Positions 22,995 through 31,273 of a stretch of DNA of 64,000 nucleotides are shown piece after piece. Both the position numbers and the translations under genes were made by a program. Source of the DNA: Micromonospora sp. WMMD980 (GTDB taxonomy: Bacteria > Actinomycetota > Actinomycetes > Mycobacteriales > Micromonosporaceae); contig NZ_JARUBE010000003.1 of assembly GCF_029626035.1 (NCBI RefSeq), forward strand, positions 1,302,001-1,366,000. Direction: 5' to 3'. The stretch's first letter is position 1. Each line of letters starts with the position of its first letter. The notes beneath the pieces were generated by a model that was not told where the DNA came from, searched no databases, and worked only from the letters and a program-made list of their open reading frames with translations.

Positions 22995-24212
22995 GTGACC
23001 TCGACCAACCCTCTGCCAGATGTGCCGGTGGATCGTTCAGCATCCAGAACAAGCCTTCCCTCGTTGACCGGCATGCGTTTCCTGGCCGCGCTCATGGTCT
23101 TCTTCGCCCACGCATTTCTGCTCAACAATCCGTTGAACCTGACCGTTCCGGTGAATCCCTTCGCCGACGAGGGGATCGCCCACGCGCTCGCGAAGGTCTT
23201 CGGGCCGGCGGGCTTCGTCGGGGTGTCGTTCTTCTTCGTCCTGAGCGGCTTCGTGCTCACCTGGTCGATGAAGCCGGACGATCCGGCGTCGTCGTTCTGG
23301 CGCCGTCGCGTGCTCAAGATCTTCCCCAACCACCTGGTCATGTGGGCCGTCGTCATGGTGCTGTTCGCCGGGGCCTACACGCCGCTGCACTCCTGGCTGC
23401 CGAACCTGTTCCTGGTGCACTCCTGGTTCCCGTGGGACGACACCAACAGCGGCGTCAACCTGCCTGCCTGGTCGCTCTGTTCGGAGCTGCTCTTCTACCT
23501 GGTCTTCCCGTTCATCATCCGGCCGATCATGCGGATCGCGGTCGACCGGCTCTGGTACTGGGCCGGCGCGGCCGTCGCCGGTGTGGCGGTCGTGGCGCTG
23601 CTCGCGAAGTTCGTCGTCCCGGCGGGGACCCAGTTCGTCCTGGCCCCGCTCCCGCTGACCAAGATGTGGTTCGCGTACCTCTTCCCGCCGGCCCGCATCT
23701 TCGAGTTCGTGCTCGGCATCCTGCTGGCGCGCATCGTCGCGGCCGGTCGGTGGCCCCGCATCCCCGCCCCCGCGGTGGCGGCGCTCGTCGTCGCCGGGTA
23801 CGCCGCGACCGTCGTCACGCCCGCTCCCTACAACTTCGTGCTGGTCATGCTCGTGCCGATCGCCGTCGTCATCGGTGCCGTGGCCTCGGCCGACGTCCGC
23901 CGCGCCCGGACCGGGCTCGCCGGTCCCGTCATGGTGTGGCTCGGCACGGTCTCCTTCGGTTTCTACCTCGCCCAGGTGGTGCCGATCCTGTACGGCCGGC
24001 TGAAGCTGTTCGGCGGTGAGACCTACGGCGTGCCGGGGGCGGTCGCGCTGCTGGCCGGCATGTTCGCCGCGACCCTGCTTCTCGGCTGGCTGCTGTACCG
24101 GTTCGTCGAGGCGCCGGTCATGCGCCGCTGGGCACGCAGCCGGCCGACGACAGCTCGATCGGCCCCGGGGCCGGAGTTCTCACCTGCCACCGAAGCCGGC
24201 GCGGCCGGCTGA
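22995..24212 (+). CDS. Membrane acyltransferase, acyltransferase-3 family
   Basis: The 405-residue integral membrane protein has about ten hydrophobic segments. Acyltransferase-3 hallmarks are present: SLTGMRFLAALMVFFAHAF with the conserved His, GVSFFFVLSGFVLTWS, FWRRRVLKIFPNHLVMW, AWSLCSELLFYLVFPF, and a last segment LYRFVEAPVMRRW. The family includes macrolide 3-O-acyltransferases such as MdmB-type enzymes, as well as sugar and polysaccharide O-acetylases. Here, 69 nt after the SRPBCC gene and just before the P450, O-acylation of the ansamycin is the natural guess. The GTG start at 22995 is preceded by GGAAAGGTGG. The acyl donor and target hydroxyl are unknown. Confidence 0.88.
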   Translation: MTSTNPLPDVPVDRSASRTSLPSLTGMRFLAALMVFFAHAFLLNNPLNLTVPVNPFADEGIAHALAKVFGPAGFVGVSFFFVLSGFVLTWSMKPDDPASSFWRRRVLKIFPNHLVMWAVVMVLFAGAYTPLHSWLPNLFLVHSWFPWDDTNSGVNLPAWSLCSELLFYLVFPFIIRPIMRIAVDRLWYWAGAAVAGVAVVALLAKFVVPAGTQFVLAPLPLTKMWFAYLFPPARIFEFVLGILLARIVAAGRWPRIPAPAVAALVVAGYAATVVTPAPYNFVLVMLVPIAVVIGAVASADVRRARTGLAGPVMVWLGTVSFGFYLAQVVPILYGRLKLFGGETYGVPGAVALLAGMFAATLLLGWLLYRFVEAPVMRRWARSRPTTARSAPGPEFSPATEAGAAG

Positions 24213-24237
24213 CCACCCGCGAGAAAGGCTAGTCGAG

Positions 24238-25458
24238 ATGACCCTGGAGAAGCCCGAAACCGAGGACGAGCGCGCCGTGGAGTCCTACCCGTTCGGACCC
24301 TACGAGCGGCTCGACCTGCACCCCAAGTACGCCGAGTACCGGGCCAAGTGCCCGGTGGCCCGGGTGCAGATGCCCTACGGCGGCGAGGCGTGGCTGGCCA
24401 CCCGCCACGAGGACACCAAGACGGTGCTGGCGGACCCCCGCTTCAGCCGCGCGGCCACGATCGGCAAGGACGTGCCGCGGGTACGCCAGGCGTTCGAGGA
24501 CCCGATCATCGTGGCCATGGACCCGCCGGAGCACACCCGACTGCGCAAGCTGGTCGCCAAGGCCTTCACCACCCGCCGGGTGGAGCTGCTCCGGCCGCGG
24601 ACGCAGGAGATCGTCGACGGCCTCATCGACGGCATGATCGCCTCCGGCTCCCCGGCGGACCTGGCGGAACGCCTGGCCTGGCCGCTGCCGATCACCGTGA
24701 TCTGCGAGCTGCTCGGCGTCCCGGCCGCCGACCAGGCGACGTTCCGCAGCCTGGTCGACACGTGGTTGTCGGTGGGGGAGGCGCGGCCGTTGGAGGAGGT
24801 CACCGGGGCCCTCGTCAAGCTCCAGGGCTACATGTCGGACCTGCTCGAGCAGCGCCGGCAGGAGCCTCAGGACGACATGCTCTCCGCGCTCGTCGAGGCG
24901 CGCGACGGTAGCGACCAGTTGGGCCCGGACGAGACCGTCATGCTCGGCATCACGCTGCTCGCCGCCGGCCACAAGACCACGGCGAACCAGTTCGGCAGTC
25001 ACGTCTTCGCGCTGCTCTCGCGCCGCCAGCACTGGCTCGAGCTGGTCGAGGATCCGACGCTGGTGCCGCGCGCGGTCGAGGAACTGCTGCGCTACTCGCC
25101 GCTGTCCCCGGCGTCGGACAACACGCGCATCGCGCTCGAGGACATCGAGTTGAGCGGTCAGCTGATCCGCAAGGGCGACGCCGTCCTGGTGAACTACGCG
25201 GCGGGCAACCGCGACGAGGCCGTCTTCCCGCACCCGGACGAACTCGACTTCCGGCGCGAGAAGAATCCGCACGTCTCCTTCGGGCACGGTCTGCACCACT
25301 GCCTGGGCGCGCCGCTGGCCCGGATGGAACTGCAACTCGCCCTCGGCACCCTGGTGCGACGCCTGCCGACGCTGGAACTCGCCGTTCCGGCCGAGGAGGT
25401 GCCGTGGCGCAAGGACTCGGTGGCCCGCGGCGTGCAGTCGCTGCCGGTGCGTTGGTAG
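24238..25458 (+). CDS. Cytochrome P450 (class I) with Lys in the acid-alcohol position
   Basis: The 406-residue bacterial P450 has MDPPEHTRLRKLVAKAFT (C helix), EELLRYSPL (ExxR) and the heme loop FGHGLHHCLGAPLAR with Cys near residue 356. The I-helix reads AAGHKTT, so residue 246, normally Glu or Asp just before the conserved Thr, is Lys. This may change proton delivery during O2 activation. The ATG at 24238 lies 25 nt after the acyltransferase stop, with GAGAAAGG upstream. A ferredoxin gene follows after 5 nt, a common redox-partner arrangement. Hydroxylation, epoxidation or another oxidation of the ansamycin is likely; the position is unknown. Confidence 0.94.
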   Translation: MTLEKPETEDERAVESYPFGPYERLDLHPKYAEYRAKCPVARVQMPYGGEAWLATRHEDTKTVLADPRFSRAATIGKDVPRVRQAFEDPIIVAMDPPEHTRLRKLVAKAFTTRRVELLRPRTQEIVDGLIDGMIASGSPADLAERLAWPLPITVICELLGVPAADQATFRSLVDTWLSVGEARPLEEVTGALVKLQGYMSDLLEQRRQEPQDDMLSALVEARDGSDQLGPDETVMLGITLLAAGHKTTANQFGSHVFALLSRRQHWLELVEDPTLVPRAVEELLRYSPLSPASDNTRIALEDIELSGQLIRKGDAVLVNYAAGNRDEAVFPHPDELDFRREKNPHVSFGHGLHHCLGAPLARMELQLALGTLVRRLPTLELAVPAEEVPWRKDSVARGVQSLPVRW

Positions 25459-25463
25459 GTCCG

Positions 25464-25700
25464 ATGAGCGCGCCGACGAGGTGGGCAGTGGCCAGTGACG
25501 CGGAGGTCTGCATCGGCGCCGGCGTCTGCGCCAGCGTCGTGCCCAGCCGGTTCCGGATCGACGACGGCTTCTCGGTACCGATCGATCCGGTCATCGAGGC
25601 GGACGAGGAGGTGCTGGTGGCGGCCAACCTGTGCCCGATGGCCGCCATCCGGGTCACCGACCTGTCCACCGGCGCCGTGCTGGCGCCGGACGAGGACTGA
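25464..25700 (+). CDS. Small ferredoxin, [3Fe-4S] P450-partner type
   Basis: The 78-residue acidic protein has the one-cluster ferredoxin pattern: CIGAGVC (two Cys six positions apart) and a distant CP in AANLCPMAAI, three Cys in all, typical of [3Fe-4S] ferredoxins that feed actinobacterial P450s. ATG 25464 is 5 nt after the P450 stop; a longer in-frame reading would overlap the P450 gene and adds no homology. It should carry electrons from a ferredoxin reductase to the neighbouring P450. No reductase gene lies in the window. A strong hairpin follows 21 nt after the stop. Confidence 0.92.
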   Translation: MSAPTRWAVASDAEVCIGAGVCASVVPSRFRIDDGFSVPIDPVIEADEEVLVAANLCPMAAIRVTDLSTGAVLAPDED

Positions 25701-25721
25701 GGCGAACCGCCACACGCGACG

Positions 25722-25761
25722 ACGAAGGGGCGACTCCGGGAAACCGGAATCGCCCCTTCGT
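25722..25761. terminator. Bidirectional hairpin terminator
   Basis: An 18-bp stem (25722-25739 with 25744-25761, one mismatch) is closed by a GAAA tetraloop. The left arm reads ACGAAGGGGCGACTCCGG. It lies exactly between the convergent ferredoxin and monooxygenase genes, 21 nt and 11 nt from their stops. There is no long U-run, which is usual in high-GC actinobacteria. It should stop transcription from both sides. Confidence 0.88.
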
Positions 25762-25772
25762 GAGCGGTACCG

Positions 25773-27359
25773 CTAGGACAGTTGGCGCCGCAGGTCGTCG
25801 ACCAGGCCGCGCACGCCCGTCGGGCCCTGGGCGGCACCGAAGAGGTAGAAGTCGGGGCGGACCAGCGCCGCCTGGGCCCCCATGTCCCCCAGATAGGAAA
25901 GGTACCGGCCGTCCGTGTCCACCGTGACCGAGCCCGGGGTGTCCCCGGAACTCTCGGCGTCGCTCGGCACGAGATGGACCAGGCGGGTGCCGAGGCGCTC
26001 CAGGTAGGCCAGCCGTCCCTGGTCGAGTAGCCGCGTCGGCGGCGCCGAGGCGATCAGCGCGAAGCCGTATCCGACGACGTCGTCGAAGAGGCCGCTCCGC
26101 CCGCCCCGGGAGACGCGGGAGTGGGGGACCAGGTGGCCGACCGGAGCGTCCGCCAGCCGCGTCGTCGGATCCTGCAACACGCCCGTGGTGAGGCTCTCCA
26201 CCGCGGACGGCGGGCGGCTCAGCGCCAGCCCGCGTGCCCGCGCGGCGAGCATCATGGCGTCACGATCGGCGGCCGCCTCCGGATCCGTCTGACAGATGAC
26301 CCGACCCAGACCGACCGACATGGTGATCGCGTGCTGCACGTGCCGGCGACGTTCCTCGGTGTAGCTGTCGAGCACGTCGGCCGTGGCGTGACCGGTCAAC
26401 ACCAGGTCCAGCTTCCACGCCAGATTGGCCGCGTCCCGGAAGCCCGACGACATGCCCTGCGCGGCGAACGGGGGCATGAGGTGCGCCGCGTCGCCGGCGA
26501 TCAGCATGCGTCCGGACCGCCACCGGTCGGCGTAGCGGGCCTCGAAGGTGTAGACGGCGTGCCGCTGCAACGTCGCACCCGCGGGTTCGACGCCGAAGAG
26601 CGCGAGCAGCCGCCAGGCGGCCTCCGGGGTGTTCAGCTCCTCGATCGAGTCGCCGGCCACCCGCATGAACTCCCACCGGCGGTGGCCGGGACCGGCCGAG
26701 ACGGCCGTGCGCGGCCGAGCCGGGTCGCACACCTGCAGGTTGTTGGGCTTGAACTCCCGGGGCGGGTCCAACTCGACGTCGCAGATCAGCCAGTCGTGAC
26801 GGAAGCCGAGATCGGTGGCCCCGGTGCCGATGCGTTCACGGACGAAGCTGTTGGCGCCGTCGCAGCCCACGACCCAGGAGGCGCGGATCTGCTCGATGCC
26901 GTCCGCCGCGCCCCGGACGCCGGCCCGCACCCCGTCATCCTCCTCGGCCAGATCCACCAGCAGTCGACCGCGCAGCACCCGCAGGGTGGGCAGCCCGGCG
27001 CCCCGGGCGGTGAGCGCGCGCTCCAGCCCCGGCTGGTACATGGAGGTGGAGTCGGGCCAGCCCGACTCGCCCAGGTTCTGCAGGGCGTCGAAGTGGAGCA
27101 GCTCCTGCCCCTGCCCGTTCTCCCAGACGTAGTCACCGGAGGGCTCACCGAACTCGCTGATGTGCTCACCGAGCCCGGCCGCGGTGAGGATCCGCGCGGA
27201 CTCGCCGTCGAAGGCGACAGCCCGGGGCATGGGGTACGGCTGCGGCCAGCGTTCGACGACCACGACGTCGTGGCCCCGCGCGGCCAGCAGGACGGCCAAC
27301 AACTGTCCCACCGGCCCGTACCCGACGATGAGGACGTCGGCCCGTTCCGCCGGGGCCAT
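25773..27359 (-). CDS. FAD-dependent aromatic monooxygenase (PheA/TfdB, Rif-Orf19-like)
   Basis: The 528-residue flavoprotein hydroxylase has an N-terminal GxGxxG dinucleotide motif (VLIVGYGPVGQLLAVLLAARG), the DG motif (VVGCDGANSFVRERIG) and the GD motif (MLIAGDAAHLMPPFAAQGM). A C-terminal thioredoxin-like domain follows (about 430-528). This layout is that of phenol and 3-hydroxyphenylpropionate hydroxylases and of Rif-Orf19-type ansamycin hydroxylases. Likely chemistry is NAD(P)H-dependent hydroxylation of the AHBA-derived ring, possibly to a quinone or hydroquinone. ATG 27359 overlaps the RifF-like stop (TGATG), so it is translationally coupled; an upstream in-frame TTG at 27362 is an alternative. 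It is the last gene of the leftward PKS-B, PKS-C, amide synthase operon. Confidence 0.92.
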   Translation of the reverse strand: MAPAERADVLIVGYGPVGQLLAVLLAARGHDVVVVERWPQPYPMPRAVAFDGESARILTAAGLGEHISEFGEPSGDYVWENGQGQELLHFDALQNLGESGWPDSTSMYQPGLERALTARGAGLPTLRVLRGRLLVDLAEEDDGVRAGVRGAADGIEQIRASWVVGCDGANSFVRERIGTGATDLGFRHDWLICDVELDPPREFKPNNLQVCDPARPRTAVSAGPGHRRWEFMRVAGDSIEELNTPEAAWRLLALFGVEPAGATLQRHAVYTFEARYADRWRSGRMLIAGDAAHLMPPFAAQGMSSGFRDAANLAWKLDLVLTGHATADVLDSYTEERRRHVQHAITMSVGLGRVICQTDPEAAADRDAMMLAARARGLALSRPPSAVESLTTGVLQDPTTRLADAPVGHLVPHSRVSRGGRSGLFDDVVGYGFALIASAPPTRLLDQGRLAYLERLGTRLVHLVPSDAESSGDTPGSVTVDTDGRYLSYLGDMGAQAALVRPDFYLFGAAQGPTGVRGLVDDLRRQLS

Positions 27360-28141
27360 CAATCGTCCCGGCCCAGGATGTCGGCGACGACGGTCTTGTA
27401 CTCCACCGGGTCGATGAGCACCCGGACGGTCTCCACCCCGTCGTCGACCTTGACCAGGCGCTTGCCGACAAGCACGAGCTGACCGGTGTCGGTGGCGCGG
27501 GCCCGGATCACGGTGCTGGCGGCGATGATCTCACCGTCCCAGTTCCAGCCGTCGGCGTCGGTGTCGCCGGCGCCGTCCCAGTCGGCGAGCGTGCGGGGGC
27601 GCAGCGTGAAGCGGTAGATGTCCTGCCAGTCTCCGTTGCGGGTCTTGCGCTCGGCCACGTGGTAGCCGTCGCGTCCGGTCACCCGGTAGCGGACGCCGTG
27701 CTGCTCCTGCTCCTGCTCGCTGAGCAGGACCGGTTCGACGAACCCCGGTCCGGCGAATCCGACGTCGACCAGCCAGGTCTGCCCGTCGAGCGGGACGGCG
27801 AGGAACATGTGCTCCACGTCGGGGCCGAACGCTCCGCTGGGCCCGCGTACGCCCGACGACAGCCGCAGCACCTCGTATCCCAGCTCGATGAGCAGCCGTC
27901 GGAACATTCCGCTGAGTTCGAAGCAGACCCCGCCGTTGCGGCGTGCCACCACGCGATCGAACGACCCGTCGATGTCGACGTCGACGTCGTTGAGCACGGC
28001 GGTGCCGAGGTCGGCGCGCTGGGAATTGTCGAACGGCACCGTGACCATGTGTCGCTTGTGCAGCTCGCGCAGCGTCTGTGCCGTCGGCTCGACGGGTCCC
28101 GAGTAGCCGATGGCCGACAGGTAGGAGGCGACGGTGAACAT
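27359..28141 (-). CDS. rifF-like: Amide synthase, RifF-like (arylamine N-acetyltransferase family)
   Basis: The 260-residue protein is of arylamine N-acetyltransferase type. The full triad is visible: Cys73 in NGGVCFELS, His111 in VEHMFLAV and Asp126 in TWLVDVGFA. In ansamycin pathways this family takes the full-length chain from the last ACP and closes the macrolactam by attack of the AHBA aryl amine, replacing a thioesterase. The start ATG at 28141 shares one base with the PKS-C stop (TGATG), as expected for a release enzyme acting on that protein's ACP. There is no integrated TE domain in any PKS, in agreement. It overlaps the following monooxygenase in the same way. Confidence 0.96.
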   Translation of the reverse strand: MFTVASYLSAIGYSGPVEPTAQTLRELHKRHMVTVPFDNSQRADLGTAVLNDVDVDIDGSFDRVVARRNGGVCFELSGMFRRLLIELGYEVLRLSSGVRGPSGAFGPDVEHMFLAVPLDGQTWLVDVGFAGPGFVEPVLLSEQEQEQHGVRYRVTGRDGYHVAERKTRNGDWQDIYRFTLRPRTLADWDGAGDTDADGWNWDGEIIAASTVIRARATDTGQLVLVGKRLVKVDDGVETVRVLIDPVEYKTVVADILGRDD

Positions 28142-31100
28142 CAGTTGGGGCTCCTTGTCAGTAGCTGCTCCTGCAGATGCCCGGCGAGCATCCTGGGCGT
28201 TGCGTGGTCGAAGAGGAGGGTGACCGGCAGGCGCAGTCCCGTGGCGTTGTTCAGGGTGTTTCGCAGCTCGACAGCGGTGAGCGAGTTGAAGCCCACCTCG
28301 AAGAAGGGGTCGTCGGGTCCGATCAGGTCCTCGGACCGGCCGAGCGCGGTGGTGGCCGTGGTCCGGACCAGGTCGAGCAGCGCCTCGGCCTGCTCCTCCG
28401 GGGACTGCTGCGCGAGGCGCTCGGACAGTGTCATGCCGTCCTCCGGCTCGTCGGCGGCGACGCCGATGGAGCCGCCGCTGGTCTGTGGGGTGGTGTGGAG
28501 CCAGTAGGTGTGGTGTTGGAAGGGGTAGGTGGGTGGGGTGGGGGTGTGGGGTGGGGGTGTGGTGGTGGGCCAGGTGATGGGGGTGCCGTGGGTGTGGAGG
28601 TGGGCGGCGGTGGTGAGGATTTGGTGGGGGGTGTCGTGGTCGCGGCGGAGGGTGGGTGTGGTGGTGGTGGGTTGGGGGTGTTGGTCGAGGGTGTTGTGGA
28701 TGCTGATGGTGAGGACGGGGTGGGTGCTGGTTTCGATGTAGGTGTGGTGGCCGTGGTGGGCGAGGTCGGTGATGGCGTTGTGGAATTGGACGGGTTGGCG
28801 GAGGTTTCGGTACCAGTATTCGGCGTTGAGGGTGGTGGTGTCGGTGATGAATTGTTGGTCGACGGTGGAGTAGAAGGGGGTGTGGGCGTGGGTGGGGGTG
28901 ATGTGGCGCAGGAGTGTGGTGAGGGTGGGGTGGAGTTTTTCGACGTGGCTGGTGTGTGAGGCGTAGTCGACGGGGATGCGGCGGGCGCGGATTCCGTCGT
29001 TTTCGCAGTGGTTGAGGAGGTCGTCGATGGCGGTGGGGTCGCCGGCGACGACGTTGAAGGAGGGGCTGTTGGTGGCGGCTATTTCGAGGTGGGGGTGGTA
29101 GGGGGCGATTCGTTTGTGGGTTTCGGTGAGGGTGAGGGGGAGGGTGGCCATGGCGCCGTGTCCGGCGAGGGTGTCGGCGATGGCTTGGCTGCGGAGGGCG
29201 ACGATGGCGGCGGCGTCGTCGAGGGTGAGGGCGCCGGCGATGTGGGCGGCGGCGATTTCGCCTTGGGAGTGGCCGACGACGGCGTCGGGGGTGATGCCGA
29301 GGGTGCGCCAGAGTTCGGCGAGGGCGACCATCATGGCGAAGGACGCGGGTTGCACGACGTCGACGCGGTCGAGGGTGGGTGCGTCGGGTTTTTGGCGGAG
29401 GACGTCGGTGAGTGACCAGGTGATGTGGGGTGCCAGGGCGGTGGCGCAGTCGTTGATGCGGGCGGCGAAGGTGGGGCAGGTGTCGAGGAGGTGGGCGCCC
29501 ATGCCGGCCCATTGGGAGCCTTGGCCGGGGAAGACGAGGACGGTTTTTCCGGTGGTGGTGGCGCGGCCGGTGACGAGGTTGGGGTGGGTGTCGCCGGTGT
29601 GTAGGGCGGTGAGGGCCTGCAGGGCGGTGGGGTGGTCGGGGGCGATGACGACGGCGCGGTGATGCAGGTGGGCGCGGCCGGTGGTGAGGTGGTGGCTGGT
29701 GTGGTGCAGGTCGGTGGTGGGGTTGTCGCGTAGGTGGGTGGCGAGGCGTTGGGCTTGTTCGCGGAGGGCGGGCAGGGTTTTCGCGGAGAGGGGGAGGGTG
29801 GCGGGGGCGTGGTGGAACAGCCCGGGTTCGGGTTCGGGTTCGGGTTGGGGTTCGGGGGGTGGGGGTGCTTGTTCGAGGATGAGGTGGGCGTTGGTGCCGC
29901 TGACGCCGAAGGAGGACACGGCGGCGCGGCGGGGGCGTTGCCGTTCGGGCCAGGGTTGGTTGGTGGTGAGGAGGCGGACGGTTCCGCTGCTCCAGTCGAC
30001 CTGGGGGGTGGGTTCGTCGATGTGCAGGCTTTGCGGCAGGGTGCCGTGTTGCATGGCGAGGATCATTTTGATGATGCCGGCGGCGCCGGCGGCGGCTTGG
30101 GTGTGACCGATGTTGGATTTGAGGGAGCCGAGCCACAGGGGTTGGTCGTCGGGGCGGTGGTGGCCGTAGGTGGCGATGAGGGCTTGGGCTTCGATGGGGT
30201 CGCCGAGGGTGGTGCCGGTGCCGTGGCCTTCGACGGCGTCGATGTCGGTGCTGTTCAGGCGGGCGTTGCGGAGGGCTTGGCGGATGACGCGTTGTTGGGC
30301 GGGGCCGTTGGGGGCGGTGAGGCCGTTGCTGGCGCCGTCCTGGTTCACGGCGCTGCCGCGGATCACGGCGTGGATGCGGTGTCCGGCGGCGATGGCGTCG
30401 GAGAGGCGTTCCAGCAGGATCAGGGCGACGCCTTCGGACCATCCGGTGCCGTCGGCGGCCGCGGCGTAGGGTTTGCACCGGCCGTCGGGTGACAGACCGC
30501 GCTGGCGGGAGAACTCCACGAACGTCGCCGGTGTCGACATCACCGCGACCCCGCCGGCCAACGCCATCGAGCATTCCCCCGACCGCAACGCCTGCACTCC
30601 CAGATGCACCGCCACCAACGACGACGAACACGCCGTGTCCACGGTGATCGCCGGGCCGGTGAGCCCGAAGGTGTAGGAGAGTCGGCCGGAGGCGACCGAA
30701 CCGGTGTTGCCCACCCCGAGCGACGCCTCCAACTCCGGCGGGATCTCGCTCAACCTGCTGGCGTAGTCGTGGTACATGACGCCGGCGAACACGCCCACGT
30801 CCCGCCCCCGCAGCGACCCCGGATCCAGACCAGCGTCCTCGAACACCTCCCACGACGTCTCCAACAACAACCGCTGCTGCGGATTCATCGCCAACGCCTC
30901 CCGCGGCGAAATCTCGAAGAACTCCGCATCGAAACCCGCCGCATCGTGCAAAAACCCACCCTCACGCACATACGACTTACCCACCCGATCCGGATCCGGA
31001 TCGAACAACCCCTCTACATCCCAACCCCGATCCACCGGAAACCCCGACACCCCGTCACCACCGGACACCACCAACCGCCACAACTCCCGCGGCGAACCCA

Positions 31101-31248
31101 CCCCACCCGGCAACCGACAACCCATCCCCACCACCGCCACCGGCTCCGACTCCAGATCCCGAAGCCGCTGATTCGCCTGGCGCAGCCGTTCGTTCTCCAT
31201 CAGGGAGGTACGAAGGGCCTCCACCAGCTTGTCCGTGGGTGTCGTCAC
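28141..31248 (-). CDS. Type I PKS, module 4: KS-AT-ACP (PKS-C)
   Basis: The 1035-residue single-module PKS starts with a short helical docking region ([20 protein letters not shown]). It then has KS (about 33-455, [20 protein letters not shown]), AT (about 570-855, [18 protein letters not shown]) and ACP (about 950-1030, [11 protein letters not shown]). YASH predicts methylmalonyl-CoA. There is no KR, DH or ER, so the last extension leaves a beta-ketone beside the methyl-bearing alpha carbon. GTG 31248 has GGAGGA 7 nt upstream; the gene starts 25 nt after the PKS-B stop. The KS-AT part is nearly identical in nucleotide sequence to PKS-B. The coding strand switches abruptly from G/T-rich to C/A-rich near 30480-30510. 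Confidence 0.94.
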   Translation of the reverse strand: MTTPTDKLVEALRTSLMENERLRQANQRLRDLESEPVAVVGMGCRLPGGVGSPRELWRLVVSGGDGVSGFPVDRGWDVEGLFDPDPDRVGKSYVREGGFLHDAAGFDAEFFEISPREALAMNPQQRLLLETSWEVFEDAGLDPGSLRGRDVGVFAGVMYHDYASRLSEIPPELEASLGVGNTGSVASGRLSYTFGLTGPAITVDTACSSSLVAVHLGVQALRSGECSMALAGGVAVMSTPATFVEFSRQRGLSPDGRCKPYAAAADGTGWSEGVALILLERLSDAIAAGHRIHAVIRGSAVNQDGASNGLTAPNGPAQQRVIRQALRNARLNSTDIDAVEGHGTGTTLGDPIEAQALIATYGHHRPDDQPLWLGSLKSNIGHTQAAAGAAGIIKMILAMQHGTLPQSLHIDEPTPQVDWSSGTVRLLTTNQPWPERQRPRRAAVSSFGVSGTNAHLILEQAPPPPEPQPEPEPEPGLFHHAPATLPLSAKTLPALREQAQRLATHLRDNPTTDLHHTSHHLTTGRAHLHHRAVVIAPDHPTALQALTALHTGDTHPNLVTGRATTTGKTVLVFPGQGSQWAGMGAHLLDTCPTFAARINDCATALAPHITWSLTDVLRQKPDAPTLDRVDVVQPASFAMMVALAELWRTLGITPDAVVGHSQGEIAAAHIAGALTLDDAAAIVALRSQAIADTLAGHGAMATLPLTLTETHKRIAPYHPHLEIAATNSPSFNVVAGDPTAIDDLLNHCENDGIRARRIPVDYASHTSHVEKLHPTLTTLLRHITPTHAHTPFYSTVDQQFITDTTTLNAEYWYRNLRQPVQFHNAITDLAHHGHHTYIETSTHPVLTISIHNTLDQHPQPTTTTPTLRRDHDTPHQILTTAAHLHTHGTPITWPTTTPPPHTPTPPTYPFQHHTYWLHTTPQTSGGSIGVAADEPEDGMTLSERLAQQSPEEQAEALLDLVRTTATTALGRSEDLIGPDDPFFEVGFNSLTAVELRNTLNNATGLRLPVTLLFDHATPRMLAGHLQEQLLTRSPN
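28480..30636. repeat. Long direct repeat, copy in PKS-C (KS-AT block)
   Basis: These 2157 bp match 33842-35998 with a constant offset of 5362 and no indel. Every stretch I compared was identical, including all incidental reading frames inside it. The block covers most of the KS, the linker and the AT of module 4. The first mismatches lie just outside both ends. It indicates a very recent duplication or gene conversion with module 3. Confidence 0.93.
30761..31185. repeat. Second direct repeat block, copy in PKS-C (KS N-terminus)
   Basis: This about 425-bp block matches 36126-36550 at offset 5365, with one mismatch seen (CGCAGCG here, CGCAACG there). It encodes the start of the KS from the docking helix to the HDYA motif. 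It is separated from the larger block by about 124 bp that differ clearly between the two genes and by a 3-nt length change. Confidence 0.9.
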
Positions 31249-31273
31249 GAGCGCATCCTCCAACGCGAGAAGG

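Noticed and set aside
27359..30853. Open frame running through the amide synthase and on into the PKS-C region as one long protein
   Set aside because: The upstream part is an Arg/Pro/His-rich wrong-frame reading of the PKS. The amide synthase has its own ATG at 28141 overlapping the PKS-C stop, where family homology begins.
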